From Chitinophaga caeni (GTDB taxonomy: Bacteria > Bacteroidota > Bacteroidia > Chitinophagales > Chitinophagaceae): a stretch of 64,000 nt of DNA. The notes under the pieces were generated by a model. The model did no database searches. It was given only the letters and a program-made list of their open reading frames with translations, and was not told the DNA's origin. Position numbers and translations under genes: made by a program. The stretch spans positions 1,054,001 to 1,118,000 of the forward strand of contig NZ_CP023777.1 in NCBI RefSeq assembly GCF_002557795.1. Direction: 5' to 3'. This document shows, piece by piece, positions 8,679 through 18,210 of the stretch (position 1 is its first letter; each line of letters begins with the position of its first letter).

Positions 8679-9848
8679 TTACAACACCAATATAGGCGAA
8701 ATGATACCTACGGAGATCCTGTAATTGTCCGTATTACTGGCGCCCAGCGTGTTCTTAGCATAATCGCTATAAACATATTTCCGGCCAACCATGATGCCGT
8801 ATATTTTCAGGTTATATTTCTTAAAAGGGAATACTTCAACACCGGGCATGTACCCCCAGGCTGTTCTTAAGCGGGAATCTACGCTGGGGTCAGGATTGTC
8901 ATCCCAATTGGCAAAATCCACCATGCCAACAAAAAATAAATTTACAATGGGCGCCACCCTAACGTCTGCCCGCATCCAGTGACTAATATACTTAGCATCG
9001 GTAGCAGCCTGTATACCCAGCGGTTTTATTATATCCGAAACGATAGTTTTACGGTCTAACTGCTCATCGCTCCATTTGAAATCATATTGTAATTGGAAGT
9101 TCTTCAGCTTCAGCTGCGTACCCAGGGCGATATAGTTCATATAAGTATTATGCGCTTCCTTAAATATGCTATAACTCCAAATGGTGGAAACTTTGCCGTC
9201 AAAAAGCTCCCCCCTCCAGTTCCCAACAGCAGCAAACGGAAATTTTGAAGGCCTTAAACCCGGTACCGAATCGTATAATTCCCCGAAAGTAGCCGTGCGG
9301 CTGTTTAACAACTGGAAAGTAAATTCTTGTTTATTATTGGTAACATAACCTACCCCGGCGCCGGAGAGGAAGTTATCCGCGTATTCTACTATGTCGGAGT
9401 ATTCGTAGATTTCAATCGGGTTAGCGTCAAATTCAAACCCACCCCAATCCGCACAGAGCTTTCCTGCATATATCTTCCAATGTTCATCCGGGTCAAACCT
9501 TAAATAAGCCAAATCGGTAGAACGGCTAAGGTTATCTACCGTTTGCGTTGTTGGATCACGGGTATAGCGATCCCGGAAACGGAAGTATAATTTATCCAGG
9601 ACTTTACCCCGGAACTCCAAGCGAAATTGTTCCATATTGAACCGGGAACCGGTATAAGCTCCCTCGTTAAACTCGCTGCGGAATGCATAGCGCATATTTG
9701 CGATAATGTCTACATTGGATAACAACTGTTGTTTCGTGATGGGAATCAAGGGTTGCGTCAACATGGTATCTCTTTGCCGCTGAGCCTTTACAATAGTTGT
9801 TAAAACCATGCACGGCAATAAAAACAAATGGAACCGAAATTTCTTCAT
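8679..9848 (-). CDS. Outer-membrane porin, phosphate-selective O/P type
   Basis: A 389-residue protein with a signal peptide ending near VKAQ (about residue 23) and an alternating beta-strand pattern throughout, ending in hydrophobic residues (SPILVL). The segments RFRDRYTRDPT and the YAGKLCADWGGFEFD stretch are typical of the porin O/P superfamily. It is 18 bases downstream of the Dcu-type carrier and so the last gene of the asparagine/aspartate set. It probably lets dicarboxylates or amino acids cross the outer membrane; selectivity cannot be read from sequence. Confidence 0.8.
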   Translation of the reverse strand: MKKFRFHLFLLPCMVLTTIVKAQRQRDTMLTQPLIPITKQQLLSNVDIIANMRYAFRSEFNEGAYTGSRFNMEQFRLEFRGKVLDKLYFRFRDRYTRDPTTQTVDNLSRSTDLAYLRFDPDEHWKIYAGKLCADWGGFEFDANPIEIYEYSDIVEYADNFLSGAGVGYVTNNKQEFTFQLLNSRTATFGELYDSVPGLRPSKFPFAAVGNWRGELFDGKVSTIWSYSIFKEAHNTYMNYIALGTQLKLKNFQLQYDFKWSDEQLDRKTIVSDIIKPLGIQAATDAKYISHWMRADVRVAPIVNLFFVGMVDFANWDDNPDPSVDSRLRTAWGYMPGVEVFPFKKYNLKIYGIMVGRKYVYSDYAKNTLGASNTDNYRISVGIISPILVL

Positions 9849-9866
9849 AATGACAGGTTAAAGTGA

Positions 9867-11207
9867 CTATAAGAAAATGGCTGAAAATAGGAACCCTACG
9901 ATCACGGTAATGGAAACACTCACCACACCTGGTATCATGAAACTATGGTTCAATAAGTATTTACCGATATGCGTGCTTCCCGTTCGATCGAATTGTATAG
10001 CTGCCAAAAGGGTAGGGTAACCGGGCAAAAAGAAATCTCCATTTACAGATGGAAACATCGCAACCAAGTTAGCAGGCGCGATGCCCAGCGCTACCCCTAA
10101 AGGCATTAATGCCTTCGTGGTGGCTGCTTGGCTAAACATTAATATACTAAGTGTAAACAGGGCGAAAGCGAAAGTCCATGGAGCCGCGCGTACCATTTCT
10201 CCTAGCGTGGCTTCTATCGTGGACAAATTTGCTTGCATAAAAGTTGCGCTCATCCAAACCACCCCGAAGATGGAAACTACCGCAACAGCACCACTGGTAA
10301 ATAAGGTGGCTTTTGCTACCGCTTCGGTTGAAGTTTTGCAGAATATCAATATAAAAGCTGCTGCTGCAAGCATGACCAGCTCTATGACCGTGGCCATTTT
10401 TATATGTCCCATTGCATCCACGGCGAAATTCTCTTGACCTGCTTCAAACTGCGGCATCAAATGCGGAAATGCCCCCACCAAAACTATTGCCAACACAGCC
10501 AAAGAGAATATCAGCACGGAAGATTTAGCGCCCGGCAATAAAGGCTTCTTATCTTCCCCCGCATCCGAGTCCAAATGTTTTGCAAACTCGGGATCTTTCA
10601 TCTTCTCCAGGAATACCGGGTCCTTATCCAAATCTTTACCCATACGCCACACGGAAGCCACCCCAAACAAAATCCCCACTATGGAAGCAGGTATACAAAC
10701 CGATAAGATACCTACAAGCGAAACCTTTCCTCCTAGTATGGTAAGCATTGCCGCGGTAGCAGCAGAAATAGGACTTGAAGTAATTCCCAGGTGCGAGGCT
10801 ACTACGGATATACTCAATGCCCTTTCTGGCCGGATGCGTTTCTTGGTTGAAACTTCCGCAATAATCGGTAGCAAGGAATATGTAATATGCGCCGTACCGG
10901 CAAATAAGGCAAAAAGATAGGTCGTTAAAGGCCCCAATAGTACTATCAAAGAAGGTTTGCTACGCAATATCTTTCCTGCTAAACGCACCATGTAATCCAT
11001 TCCCCCTGCTGCCTGCATCGTTGCGGCAGCCGTTACTACGGCCAAGATTATTAACATCACATCAATCGGGGGATCAGCGGGGCGCAGGCGGAAAATAAAC
11101 AAGTAAATAGCCAATGCTACCATACCCATCAATCCAAGGCCGATGCCTTTCATTCTTGCCCCAATAATGATAGCTGCAAGTAATACGGCAAATTGAACTA
11201 TGATCAT
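9867..11207 (-). CDS. dcuB: Anaerobic C4-dicarboxylate transporter, Dcu family
   Basis: A 446-residue inner-membrane protein with 10-12 hydrophobic segments. The family landmarks are the N-terminal IIGARMKGIGLGLMGM, the PPIDVMLIILAVVTAAATMQ segment, GTAHITYSLLPIIAEV and a C-terminal FLPGYPTLLAAIQFDRTGST. The Dcu carriers exchange aspartate, fumarate or malate for succinate. Directly following ansB by 16 bases and preceding a porin by 18 bases, it fits a route in which asparagine-derived aspartate is taken up and succinate expelled. DcuA and DcuB cannot be separated here. Confidence 0.9.
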   Translation of the reverse strand: MIIVQFAVLLAAIIIGARMKGIGLGLMGMVALAIYLFIFRLRPADPPIDVMLIILAVVTAAATMQAAGGMDYMVRLAGKILRSKPSLIVLLGPLTTYLFALFAGTAHITYSLLPIIAEVSTKKRIRPERALSISVVASHLGITSSPISAATAAMLTILGGKVSLVGILSVCIPASIVGILFGVASVWRMGKDLDKDPVFLEKMKDPEFAKHLDSDAGEDKKPLLPGAKSSVLIFSLAVLAIVLVGAFPHLMPQFEAGQENFAVDAMGHIKMATVIELVMLAAAAFILIFCKTSTEAVAKATLFTSGAVAVVSIFGVVWMSATFMQANLSTIEATLGEMVRAAPWTFAFALFTLSILMFSQAATTKALMPLGVALGIAPANLVAMFPSVNGDFFLPGYPTLLAAIQFDRTGSTHIGKYLLNHSFMIPGVVSVSITVIVGFLFSAIFL

Positions 11208-11223
11208 AAGGAGTAATTAAATC

Positions 11224-12360
11224 TTAATAGCGTAGAAACATTTGTTGAATCGTATCTTGATCTGTTGTTTTCAATAATGCTAATTGCAACAATACCCTGG
11301 CCTTCTGCGGATTAAATTCATCAGAAGCAATGGTTCCCAGCACCTTGTCATCTGTTTCGGCATCCATCGTTGTACGACCGCTCATCACCCTTGAAGAACG
11401 CACTACAACAACGCCCTTTTTAACGGCGGCTTTTACCCTTTCTTCTACGGCAGGATAAAGGTTTCCATTTCCGACCCCGGCAATAACGATACCTTTCGTT
11501 CCATCATTCACCAAGGCATCTACCAAGTTGGGATCGACATTAGAATAGCCATATAAAATATCTACTTTAGGAAGCTTATCAACATTAGATATATCAAACT
11601 CAGTTTGCGTGGTATGCTTCCGCAGGCTCAGACTATACCATGCTACCTTTCCATCGAGTACGAAGCCGATTGGGCCGGAGTTAGGCGCATGAAAAGCATC
11701 CACGTTAGTTGTATTTACTTTTACAACATCCCTCGCAGAAAAAAGATTATCATTCATACAAACAACGACTCCCCGTCCTTTAGAGCTAGGGCTGGCCGCA
11801 GTTACGATGGCATCGTACAAGTTTTTTGGTCCATCGGCGGAAATAGCTGTTGCAGAGCGCATCGCGCCAACCATCACAACGGGTTTATCCGTTTTAACAG
11901 TGAGGTTTAAAAAGAGAGCTGTTTCTTCCTGGGTGTCTGTACCATGGGTGATTACGAATCCATCCACATCACTTTTTTTAGCCAACTCATTAATTCTTTT
12001 GGCGAGCTTCAACCATACTTCATCGTTCATCGCCTGGCTACCCACCTGCGCCACTTGCTCCCCGGTGATATTTGCCACTTTCGTTGCCTCGGGAACGGCC
12101 TGTAGCAATGATTCAATTGGTATTTGACCAGCAGTATATGCCGTGCCCACGCTGGAAGTACCGGCTCCTGCAATTGTACCTCCCGTAGCTAAAATAACTA
12201 CGTTCGGCAAGTTCGGATTATGCTTTCTTGTGGTTTGGGGAGCAGGGATATCTTTCCGGGTTTTCTTTCTTTGAGCAATTGTTTGAAGGGGAACGGATTG
12301 CCATAAGATCGCTACGATACTTAGTATCAATGCGGGACGGAATACGGTTACTCGGTTCAT
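11224..12360 (-). CDS. ansB: Type II L-asparaginase (exported)
   Basis: A 378-residue asparaginase. Residues 1-29 are a signal peptide (ends near TIAQ), so the enzyme works in the periplasm. The catalytic motif ILATGGTIAG is at about 57-66 and HGTDTQEETA at about 139-148; both Thr nucleophile sites and the Asp/Lys positions are preserved. It hydrolyses asparagine to aspartate and ammonia. It lies 106 bases after aspA, behind a hairpin, and 16 bases before the Dcu carrier gene. Confidence 0.95.
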   Translation of the reverse strand: MNRVTVFRPALILSIVAILWQSVPLQTIAQRKKTRKDIPAPQTTRKHNPNLPNVVILATGGTIAGAGTSSVGTAYTAGQIPIESLLQAVPEATKVANITGEQVAQVGSQAMNDEVWLKLAKRINELAKKSDVDGFVITHGTDTQEETALFLNLTVKTDKPVVMVGAMRSATAISADGPKNLYDAIVTAASPSSKGRGVVVCMNDNLFSARDVVKVNTTNVDAFHAPNSGPIGFVLDGKVAWYSLSLRKHTTQTEFDISNVDKLPKVDILYGYSNVDPNLVDALVNDGTKGIVIAGVGNGNLYPAVEERVKAAVKKGVVVVRSSRVMSGRTTMDAETDDKVLGTIASDEFNPQKARVLLQLALLKTTDQDTIQQMFLRY

Positions 12361-12436
12361 AAACAGGATGTTTAAAGACTCTAGGAATAGTAAATAGTAT
12401 TAATAAATTATACGCTGGAGTATGCACAAAATGGAA

Positions 12437-12458
12437 GGGATGCGCCGCTGCGCATCCC
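12437..12458 (-). terminator. Hairpin between aspA and ansB
   Basis: Perfect 9-bp arms GGGATGCGC and GCGCATCCC with a 4-base loop lie 8-30 bases after the aspA stop. On the minus strand the hairpin is followed by TTCCATTTT, a weak U-tract, so it may terminate partially and set aspA expression above that of ansB-dcuB-porin, or protect the aspA mRNA end. Confidence 0.6.
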
Positions 12459-12466
12459 GAAGAACC

Positions 12467-13870
12467 TTACTTTATAAATGTCGGATGAATCATATTCTTA
12501 AATGTGAATATTTCATCCCATTTTTCTTGTGTCAATAGCTTCTTTTCTTTAACCGCCAGGTCATGTACCGATTTACCTGATTCTAACGCTTCCCTTGCAA
12601 TAGCAGCCGACTTTTCGTAGCCGATGATAGGGTTCAATTGCGTCACGATGCCGATACTTTGCATCACCATGTTTTGAGTATGTTCTGCATTGGCGGTTAT
12701 ACCCACTACACATTTCTCGCGGAGCGTATCGCAAGCATGCTCTAAATATGTAATGGATGTAAATAAGGCGAATGAAATTACAGGTTCCATAACATTCAAT
12801 TGTAATTGCCCTGCCTCCGCCGCCATCGTCACGGTAAGATCGGCGCCTATTACATAAAAGGCGGTCTGGTTAACAACTTCGGGGATTACCGGGTTCACTT
12901 TTCCCGGCATGATAGATGATCCCGGTTGCATCGGCGGCAAGTTGATTTCATTCAACCCGCAACGCGGACCGGATGATAATAATCTCAAGTCATTACACAA
13001 CTTTGATAACTTAACGGCTGTTCTTTTCAGGACACCGGATAATTGTACATATGCACCGGTATCGTAAGTAGCTTCTATCAAGTCGCCGGCAAGCTGCAAA
13101 GGCAAGTTTGTTATTTCTTGTAAATGTTTGGTAACAAGCTCCGCGTAACCTTTCGGGGCATTGACCCCGGTTCCTATCGCGGTAGCGCCCATATTGATCT
13201 CGGCAATCAAGGATTTGCTATCTGCAACCCTTGCAAGCTCTTCACGAATCGTCGTAGCGAAAGCCCCAAATTCATCACCAAGGCTCATTGGCACTGCATC
13301 CTGGAGTTGCGTGCGTCCCATTTTAAGCACATTACTAAATTCCTTTGCCTTGGTTTCGAAAGCATCCGCCAGGTTTCCGAGGATCTTACTGTATTCTACC
13401 AGTTTTTTATATAAAGCGATTCTAAATGCGGTAGGATAAGCATCATTCGTAGATTGCGAGCAGTTTACATGGTTATTAGGATGACAAAATTCGTATTCAC
13501 CTTTCTTTTTACCCATCATCTCCAACGCAACATTGGCGATTACTTCATTCGCGTTCATGTTCACCGAAGTACCGGCGCCTCCTTGGATCAGGTCACTCAA
13601 AAACTGGTCATTATAATCACCATTAATTACCCTATCACTCGCTTTCACGATATAATCAGCGATATTAGGATCCAACACACCAAGTTCTTTATTGGCAAGG
13701 GCGGCGGCTTTCTTTACATAGCCAAGGCCTTGTACAAACAGCGGTTCTGATTTGATCGGGATGCCCGTGATATGAAAATTTTCGAGCGCTCTCAGGGTTT
13801 GAATGCCATAATACACGTCTTGTGGTATCTCTCGTTCACCGAGAAAATCATGTTCGATTCTTTTTGACAT
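12467..13870 (-). CDS. aspA: Aspartate ammonia-lyase
   Basis: A 467-residue member of the fumarase/aspartase superfamily, of normal length. The signature GSSIMPGKVNP at 317-327 carries the catalytic Ser loop; GAGTSVNMN (98-106) and NCSQSTND (136-143) form the substrate pocket. The SSxMPxKxNP loop with GRTQLQDA (185-192) favours aspartase over class II fumarase, and so does the neighbouring asparaginase. It converts aspartate to fumarate and ammonia in the cytosol. It is the first gene of the aspA-ansB-dcu-porin set. Confidence 0.93.
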   Translation of the reverse strand: MSKRIEHDFLGEREIPQDVYYGIQTLRALENFHITGIPIKSEPLFVQGLGYVKKAAALANKELGVLDPNIADYIVKASDRVINGDYNDQFLSDLIQGGAGTSVNMNANEVIANVALEMMGKKKGEYEFCHPNNHVNCSQSTNDAYPTAFRIALYKKLVEYSKILGNLADAFETKAKEFSNVLKMGRTQLQDAVPMSLGDEFGAFATTIREELARVADSKSLIAEINMGATAIGTGVNAPKGYAELVTKHLQEITNLPLQLAGDLIEATYDTGAYVQLSGVLKRTAVKLSKLCNDLRLLSSGPRCGLNEINLPPMQPGSSIMPGKVNPVIPEVVNQTAFYVIGADLTVTMAAEAGQLQLNVMEPVISFALFTSITYLEHACDTLREKCVVGITANAEHTQNMVMQSIGIVTQLNPIIGYEKSAAIAREALESGKSVHDLAVKEKKLLTQEKWDEIFTFKNMIHPTFIK

Positions 13871-14043
13871 ATAAGATAGTTTTGAGTGTCAGTTTGGAAC
13901 ATTATGAGGTTCTATTAGCATTCAAAACAGATAAAATGTTAGGATTGTTCAACAGGGATGTTACATGCTCCCGTCTGCTTGTGAAGATTTCCCGGGGTAT
14001 AGGGCGATACTTTTTCCGGCTGAAAGCCTCTTGGGCTTTAATT

Positions 14044-14541
14044 TCAGTCCCTTGATTTGGGGTAATCGAAAAATAAAAATTGTTTCTTAGCTAGGTCAAA
14101 ATCTTTCCAATGGTCGGTCTCTGCCTGGATGGCGAAAATTCCGGCAGTCGGGATATTATCTATACGGATCGTTTCTGTAAGGTAATTAGCAAAATCCGTG
14201 ATGCCCGGGTTATGAGCAAAAATGGCCACCTTTTCGAAATCGTCATCAATTTTCGTGATAATTTTCAAAAATGTTGAAGCGTAACATAGGTATAATTCTT
14301 CTTCCAGCAAGATCGCCTGCCTCGGGTAATCCCAATTTTTTGCCATCATCTTGGCGGTGCTGCGGGCTCTTTTGGCGGGGCTTGAAATGATTAGGTTCGG
14401 TAGCTCACCGCGTTCCACCATGCGTTGAGCCATTTCGGGGGCATTTATTTTACCCCGTTTATTCAACGGGCGATCAAAATCATCAATATCTGGATCGTTC
14501 CAACTAGATTTAGCATGACGAACGAGGTACAATGTTTTCAT
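14044..14541 (-). CDS. sixA: SixA-type phosphohistidine phosphatase
   Basis: A 165-residue histidine phosphatase. The catalytic LVRHAKSSW (residues 6-14) contains the RHG-type RHA core typical of SixA, and FDRPLNKRGK, SSPAKRARST and AHNPGITD follow in family order. SixA removes phosphate from phosphohistidine in signalling proteins. It has no signal peptide. It lies between aspA and the amidophosphoribosyltransferase gene, separated from the latter by a strong terminator, so it is probably transcribed alone. Confidence 0.9.
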   Translation of the reverse strand: MKTLYLVRHAKSSWNDPDIDDFDRPLNKRGKINAPEMAQRMVERGELPNLIISSPAKRARSTAKMMAKNWDYPRQAILLEEELYLCYASTFLKIITKIDDDFEKVAIFAHNPGITDFANYLTETIRIDNIPTAGIFAIQAETDHWKDFDLAKKQFLFFDYPKSRD

Positions 14542-14580
14542 AATCTAAACGAAACGTGTACCACTAAAATACTACATTAT

Positions 14581-14620
14581 AAAAAAAGTACCGCGTGTTA
14601 CAGCAAGCTGGCACGCGGTA
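14581..14620 (-). terminator. Intrinsic terminator of the purF-like gene
   Basis: Stem TACCGCGTG (14589-14597) pairs with CACGCGGTA (14612-14620). On the minus strand it is followed by TTTTTTT. It lies 41 bases beyond the stop of the amidophosphoribosyltransferase gene. The reverse direction has only AATTTT, so the minus strand is favoured. Confidence 0.85.
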
Positions 14621-14661
14621 ATTTTATAATTTAAAGGAAATTTAACAATAATTATTGCCGC

Positions 14662-16509
14662 TTAATAGCCCCTTTCGTTTTTCCCTTCCATGTAATTCAT
14701 AAATGCTTTATTCACAACCCTATTACCACCAGGGGTGGGGTAGTTGCCTGTAAAATACCAATCACCGAGGTTATTCGGGCAAGATTGATGCAAATTTTCA
14801 ATACTTTGATAAATCACATCTACTTTAGCCGTAATATCTTTAGGGGTGATGATTTCTGCGATTTTTTGTGAAATCTGCTCGGTAGTAAATGGTTTGTAAA
14901 TATTTCGCACCACGTTTTGCGCATGCAAGGTGTTGGTTCTTTCCAATTCCTTGCATAAGCCGTAAGCTTCTTGCAGGATATATTCCTTATTATTTTCCTT
15001 CAACAAGGCAATAGCTGCCTGGAAAGCAACAAAATCGCCCATCTTACTCATATCAATACCGTAACAATCAGGGTAGCGGATCTGTGGCGCCGAAGAAACT
15101 ACGATGATCCGTTTAGGGCCGAGCCTGTCCAACATCTTGATAATGCTTTCCCTTAAGGTAGTACCCCTAACGATCGAGTCATCGATTACCACGAGGGTAT
15201 CTATGCCGGGGCGAACGGTTCCGTACGTAATATCGTATACGTGCTGTACCATTTCGTTGCGGCTAGAATCTTCAGTGATAAAAGTACGCATCTTCACATC
15301 CTTGATGGCTATTTTGTGCATACGGATGCGCCGGTTAATCATCTCCGAAAGCTTCTCCTGGTCAAAGTCTTTCTCCCAGGAAAGGATTCTTTCCACCTTG
15401 ATGCGGTTCAGGTAACTTTCCAATCCTTTTAGTAAACCGTAGAAGGCTACTTCGGCAGTATTGGGAATAAATGAGAAAATCGTATTCCTCAGGTCGTTAT
15501 CAATTGCTTTCAAGACCGTTTCGGAAAGTGTATAACCCAGGGAAAGACGCTCTTTATATATTTTTTGATCATTACCCCGGGAGAAGTAAATCCTCTCAAA
15601 GCTACAAGCCCTTCTTTCGCGCGGTTCTAATATCTGTTCGATGCTGTATTCGCCATTGTTTTTAACGATCAATGCATTTCCCGGCATCAACTCCAACACG
15701 TCGTTTTCACCTACATTGAAGGTAGTACGGATGGCCGCTCTTTCGGAAGCCGCCACGATCACATCATCGTTAATATAATAATATGAAGGTCTAATTCCAT
15801 TGGGATCGCGCATCACGAAGGAGTCACCTGTTCCTAACAAGCCGCCAACGTGGTAACCGCCATCAAACTTGGAGAACGCCTGCTGTAAAATATTTTTTAT
15901 ATCGAGCTCATTATTTCCCTTTTCATCTTCTTCCACTATAAAATGGTGGATCACTTCCAACATAGCCGCCAGATCACTGTTTTTGTGTGCTCCATCCGGA
16001 TGCACATTCGCGAAATCGAATAATTCGTCGGCATTTACAAGGTTAAAATTACCTGCGAGGGAAAGGTTACGGGCTGGAATCGTGTTATATCTTACGAAAG
16101 GATGGCAGAGTTCTACATTTGATTTGCCCTGGGTGGCATACCGGAGATGCCCGAGTAATAGTTCCCCGAGAAATCTTACATGCCCTTTCATCAGGCCGGG
16201 GTACTTCGTAATTTCCGGTTGGTATTTTTCTATTTCTGCAATTTCTTCCCGAATCTGGGCAAAAACATCGCCTATTGCTTGTGGTTTGGCGCTCCTGATA
16301 CGGTGCATAAAAGGGACACCAGGTTCGGTGTGCAATTTTACCGTAGCCACACCCGCACCATCTTGGCCGCGGTTGTGTTGCTTTTCCATCAAGAGGTACA
16401 GTTTGTTCAGACCGTAGAAAACAGTTCCGTATTTTTTTTGATAATAGGAGAATGGTTTTCTGAGCCTTATGAATGCCAATCCGCATTCATGTTTGATCGC
16501 GTCACTCAT
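14662..16509 (-). CDS. purF: Amidophosphoribosyltransferase-like protein
   Basis: A 615-residue protein with an N-terminal class II glutamine amidotransferase domain and a C-terminal phosphoribosyltransferase domain. Starting at the ATG at 16509 gives MSDAIKHECGLA, so Cys9 would be the N-terminal nucleophile after removal of an 8-residue propeptide, as in Bacillus PurF. LRYATQGKS and NLSLAGNFNLVN belong to the glutaminase domain. The PRPP motif VVIDDSIVRGTT is at about 440-451. PurF makes phosphoribosylamine, the first purine intermediate. The protein is longer than E. coli PurF (505 residues), as usual for this Bacteroidota type. A promoter-like element lies just upstream and a terminator follows. 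Confidence 0.88.
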   Translation of the reverse strand: MSDAIKHECGLAFIRLRKPFSYYQKKYGTVFYGLNKLYLLMEKQHNRGQDGAGVATVKLHTEPGVPFMHRIRSAKPQAIGDVFAQIREEIAEIEKYQPEITKYPGLMKGHVRFLGELLLGHLRYATQGKSNVELCHPFVRYNTIPARNLSLAGNFNLVNADELFDFANVHPDGAHKNSDLAAMLEVIHHFIVEEDEKGNNELDIKNILQQAFSKFDGGYHVGGLLGTGDSFVMRDPNGIRPSYYYINDDVIVAASERAAIRTTFNVGENDVLELMPGNALIVKNNGEYSIEQILEPRERRACSFERIYFSRGNDQKIYKERLSLGYTLSETVLKAIDNDLRNTIFSFIPNTAEVAFYGLLKGLESYLNRIKVERILSWEKDFDQEKLSEMINRRIRMHKIAIKDVKMRTFITEDSSRNEMVQHVYDITYGTVRPGIDTLVVIDDSIVRGTTLRESIIKMLDRLGPKRIIVVSSAPQIRYPDCYGIDMSKMGDFVAFQAAIALLKENNKEYILQEAYGLCKELERTNTLHAQNVVRNIYKPFTTEQISQKIAEIITPKDITAKVDVIYQSIENLHQSCPNNLGDWYFTGNYPTPGGNRVVNKAFMNYMEGKNERGY

Positions 16510-16527
16510 GCCGTAAAATTGAAAGCG

Positions 16528-16559
16528 CAAAGTTACACCCATTTTTTGGCAAAAACCAA
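16528..16559 (-). promoter_or_regulatory. Bacteroidota-type promoter of purF
   Basis: On the minus strand a TTG (16557-16559) is followed after 21 bases by TAACTTTG (16528-16535), matching the -33/-7 pattern TTG-N19-21-TAnnTTTG of the phylum's main sigma factor. The predicted start of transcription is near 16521, about 12 bases from the ATG at 16509. This supports the chosen start codon. Confidence 0.6.
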
Positions 16560-16645
16560 TTTCGATCACGGATTGCACGGATTACACGGAGTATGCGGAT
16601 GATATGGTTGGATTGGGTTGATGGATCGAACAATGGAATGGTTTG

Positions 16646-16832
16646 CTGCCCGCCTTGGTTGGTTCGCCCCTGGTTCGCTGCCCGCCTTGGTTGGTTCGCC
16701 CCTGGTTTGCTGCCCGCCTTGGTTGGTTCACCCCTGGTTTGCTGCCCGCCTTGGTTGGCTCACCCCTGGTTCACTGCTGCCTTGGCTCGCGAGCCAAGGA
16801 TTTACTGCCCGCCTTGGCTCGCTGGGCCAAGG
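16646..16832. repeat. 32-bp tandem repeat ending in palindromes
   Basis: A 32-bp unit beginning CTGCCCGCCTTGG starts at 16646, 16678, 16710, 16742 and 16774, with a sixth, 31-bp-spaced start at 16805. The last two copies turn into hairpins: a perfect 20-bp palindrome CCTTGGCTCGCGAGCCAAGG at 16780-16799 and CCTTGGC/GCCAAGG at 16812-16832. Each earlier copy carries only the CCTTGG half-arm. The array lies between the surA-type gene (ends 16837) and the purF promoter. The final hairpin sits 4 bases after the surA-type stop and lacks a U-tract. The long open frames on the plus strand here are repeat artefacts. Confidence 0.85.
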
Positions 16833-16836
16833 TCAC

Positions 16837-18210
16837 CTATTGTTTTGCCATAGCTGCAACCCATTCTTTAATTTGGCCGCAATTGGCATATTCATTTTCC
16901 ACGTGTACGTAAAAGGTTGGGATGTTCTGGATCAACCACTTTTTTAGTGCATCTTGTTGTTTGATCACTAATGTTCTTTCCTGGATGCGGGAGTAGTCAT
17001 CAACCATATTTTCCCTGTGAGGTTTTGTGCGGGTTTTCAAGTATATGATCCTTACTCCTTCGCGACCCTGTTCTTCGAAGCTTACTGGTTTTGAAATGTC
17101 TCCTGCTTTCATGGTGTCGATCATTAGTACGATATCTTGCATCGATGGGTCGTTCATTTGATCGATGGTGATGAATGTGCTACCGGTTTGAGGGTCTTGA
17201 ATCATACCGCCGTTGAACTTCGCCATAGGATCATCACTGTTATCAGCCACGGCTTTATCGAAGGAGATTTTCTTTTCTAATACAAGTGTTCTTACAGAAT
17301 CCAGCTTCTCGATCGCTGCTTCTTTATCACTTTTCATGATATTAGCTTTCAAGAGGATATGCTGGATTACTATGTTATCGCCTTGGCGTTTCAACATTTT
17401 GATCAGGTGGTAACCGAATTGGGATTTTACAGGGGAAGATATTTCTCCTTCTCTCAACCTGAAGGCTGCTGCTGCAAATTCAGGGTCGAAATTATCCCGC
17501 TCGCTTCTAGCTATACTGATGATGCCGCCGTTCATTTTAACGCTGGGATCTTCCGAATATAAATTGGCCAGGGTAGAGAATTCCGCTTCTTTATTTTCAA
17601 CACGTTGTTTAAAATCCATCAAACGTTCGATAGCATATTTTTCCATGTCTTTGCTAGCTTTCGGAAAGATTACAACCTGTCCTATTTCCAGTTCCGATTC
17701 ATAAAAAGGCAGACTATCTTGAGGTATGGATTCGTGGTTTTGCCTAACTTCCGTTGGAGTTACTTTTACCGCGTTAAAGATTTTATCACGCATAGCTTTT
17801 GCTAAAATTGCTTCGCGGATAGGCTCCCTAAAGCGCTCTTTCATTTGATATACGGTGTAGCCCGTGATTTCTTCCATCTTCTGGCGATCGCCACCATATT
17901 GACCGAGAATGTAGCGAATACGGTTTTCTATCTGTCCATCCACATCACTTTCACTTATCGGCAAACTATCCCTCTCTGCTTGTAATACGAGCACTTTTTG
18001 AGCGATCATCCCTTCCAAGGCTTCGCAGGCGGCGGTAGCAGGGGCGTGCCCATTGCGTTCCATCTCTACTACTTGGGATTCAACGTCCGATTTGAGGATA
18101 ATTTTATCATTTACCTTAGCTACGATTTTATCCGCTACATAACGAACCTGTGCCATAGCGCTTGTAACCGATAACAGGGCAAATGCCGACAATATCAAAA
18201 TTTTCTTCAT
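16837..18210 (-). CDS. surA: SurA-type periplasmic peptidyl-prolyl isomerase
   Basis: A 457-residue protein. The ATG at 18210 begins a clear signal peptide (MKKILILSAFALLSVTSAMA) and is preferred to an in-frame start 20 codons earlier. The N-terminal SurA chaperone domain (about 25-165) is followed by two parvulin domains at about 170-275 and 280-390; the first shows GGIISIARSERDNFDPEF and GYHLIKMLKR, the second the GGMI loop. SurA-type proteins escort outer-membrane proteins through the periplasm. It is upstream of purF in the same direction, but a repeat array and a promoter separate them. Confidence 0.9.
   Translation of the reverse strand: MKKILILSAFALLSVTSAMAQVRYVADKIVAKVNDKIILKSDVESQVVEMERNGHAPATAACEALEGMIAQKVLVLQAERDSLPISESDVDGQIENRIRYILGQYGGDRQKMEEITGYTVYQMKERFREPIREAILAKAMRDKIFNAVKVTPTEVRQNHESIPQDSLPFYESELEIGQVVIFPKASKDMEKYAIERLMDFKQRVENKEAEFSTLANLYSEDPSVKMNGGIISIARSERDNFDPEFAAAAFRLREGEISSPVKSQFGYHLIKMLKRQGDNIVIQHILLKANIMKSDKEAAIEKLDSVRTLVLEKKISFDKAVADNSDDPMAKFNGGMIQDPQTGSTFITIDQMNDPSMQDIVLMIDTMKAGDISKPVSFEEQGREGVRIIYLKTRTKPHRENMVDDYSRIQERTLVIKQQDALKKWLIQNIPTFYVHVENEYANCGQIKEWVAAMAKQ

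Noticed and set aside
16593..16947. Three overlapping plus-strand open frames of 86-109 residues
   Set aside because: They run through the 32-bp tandem array in all three frames; the period makes stops absent. Composition is repetitive Pro, Trp and Leu, and no conserved start was seen.
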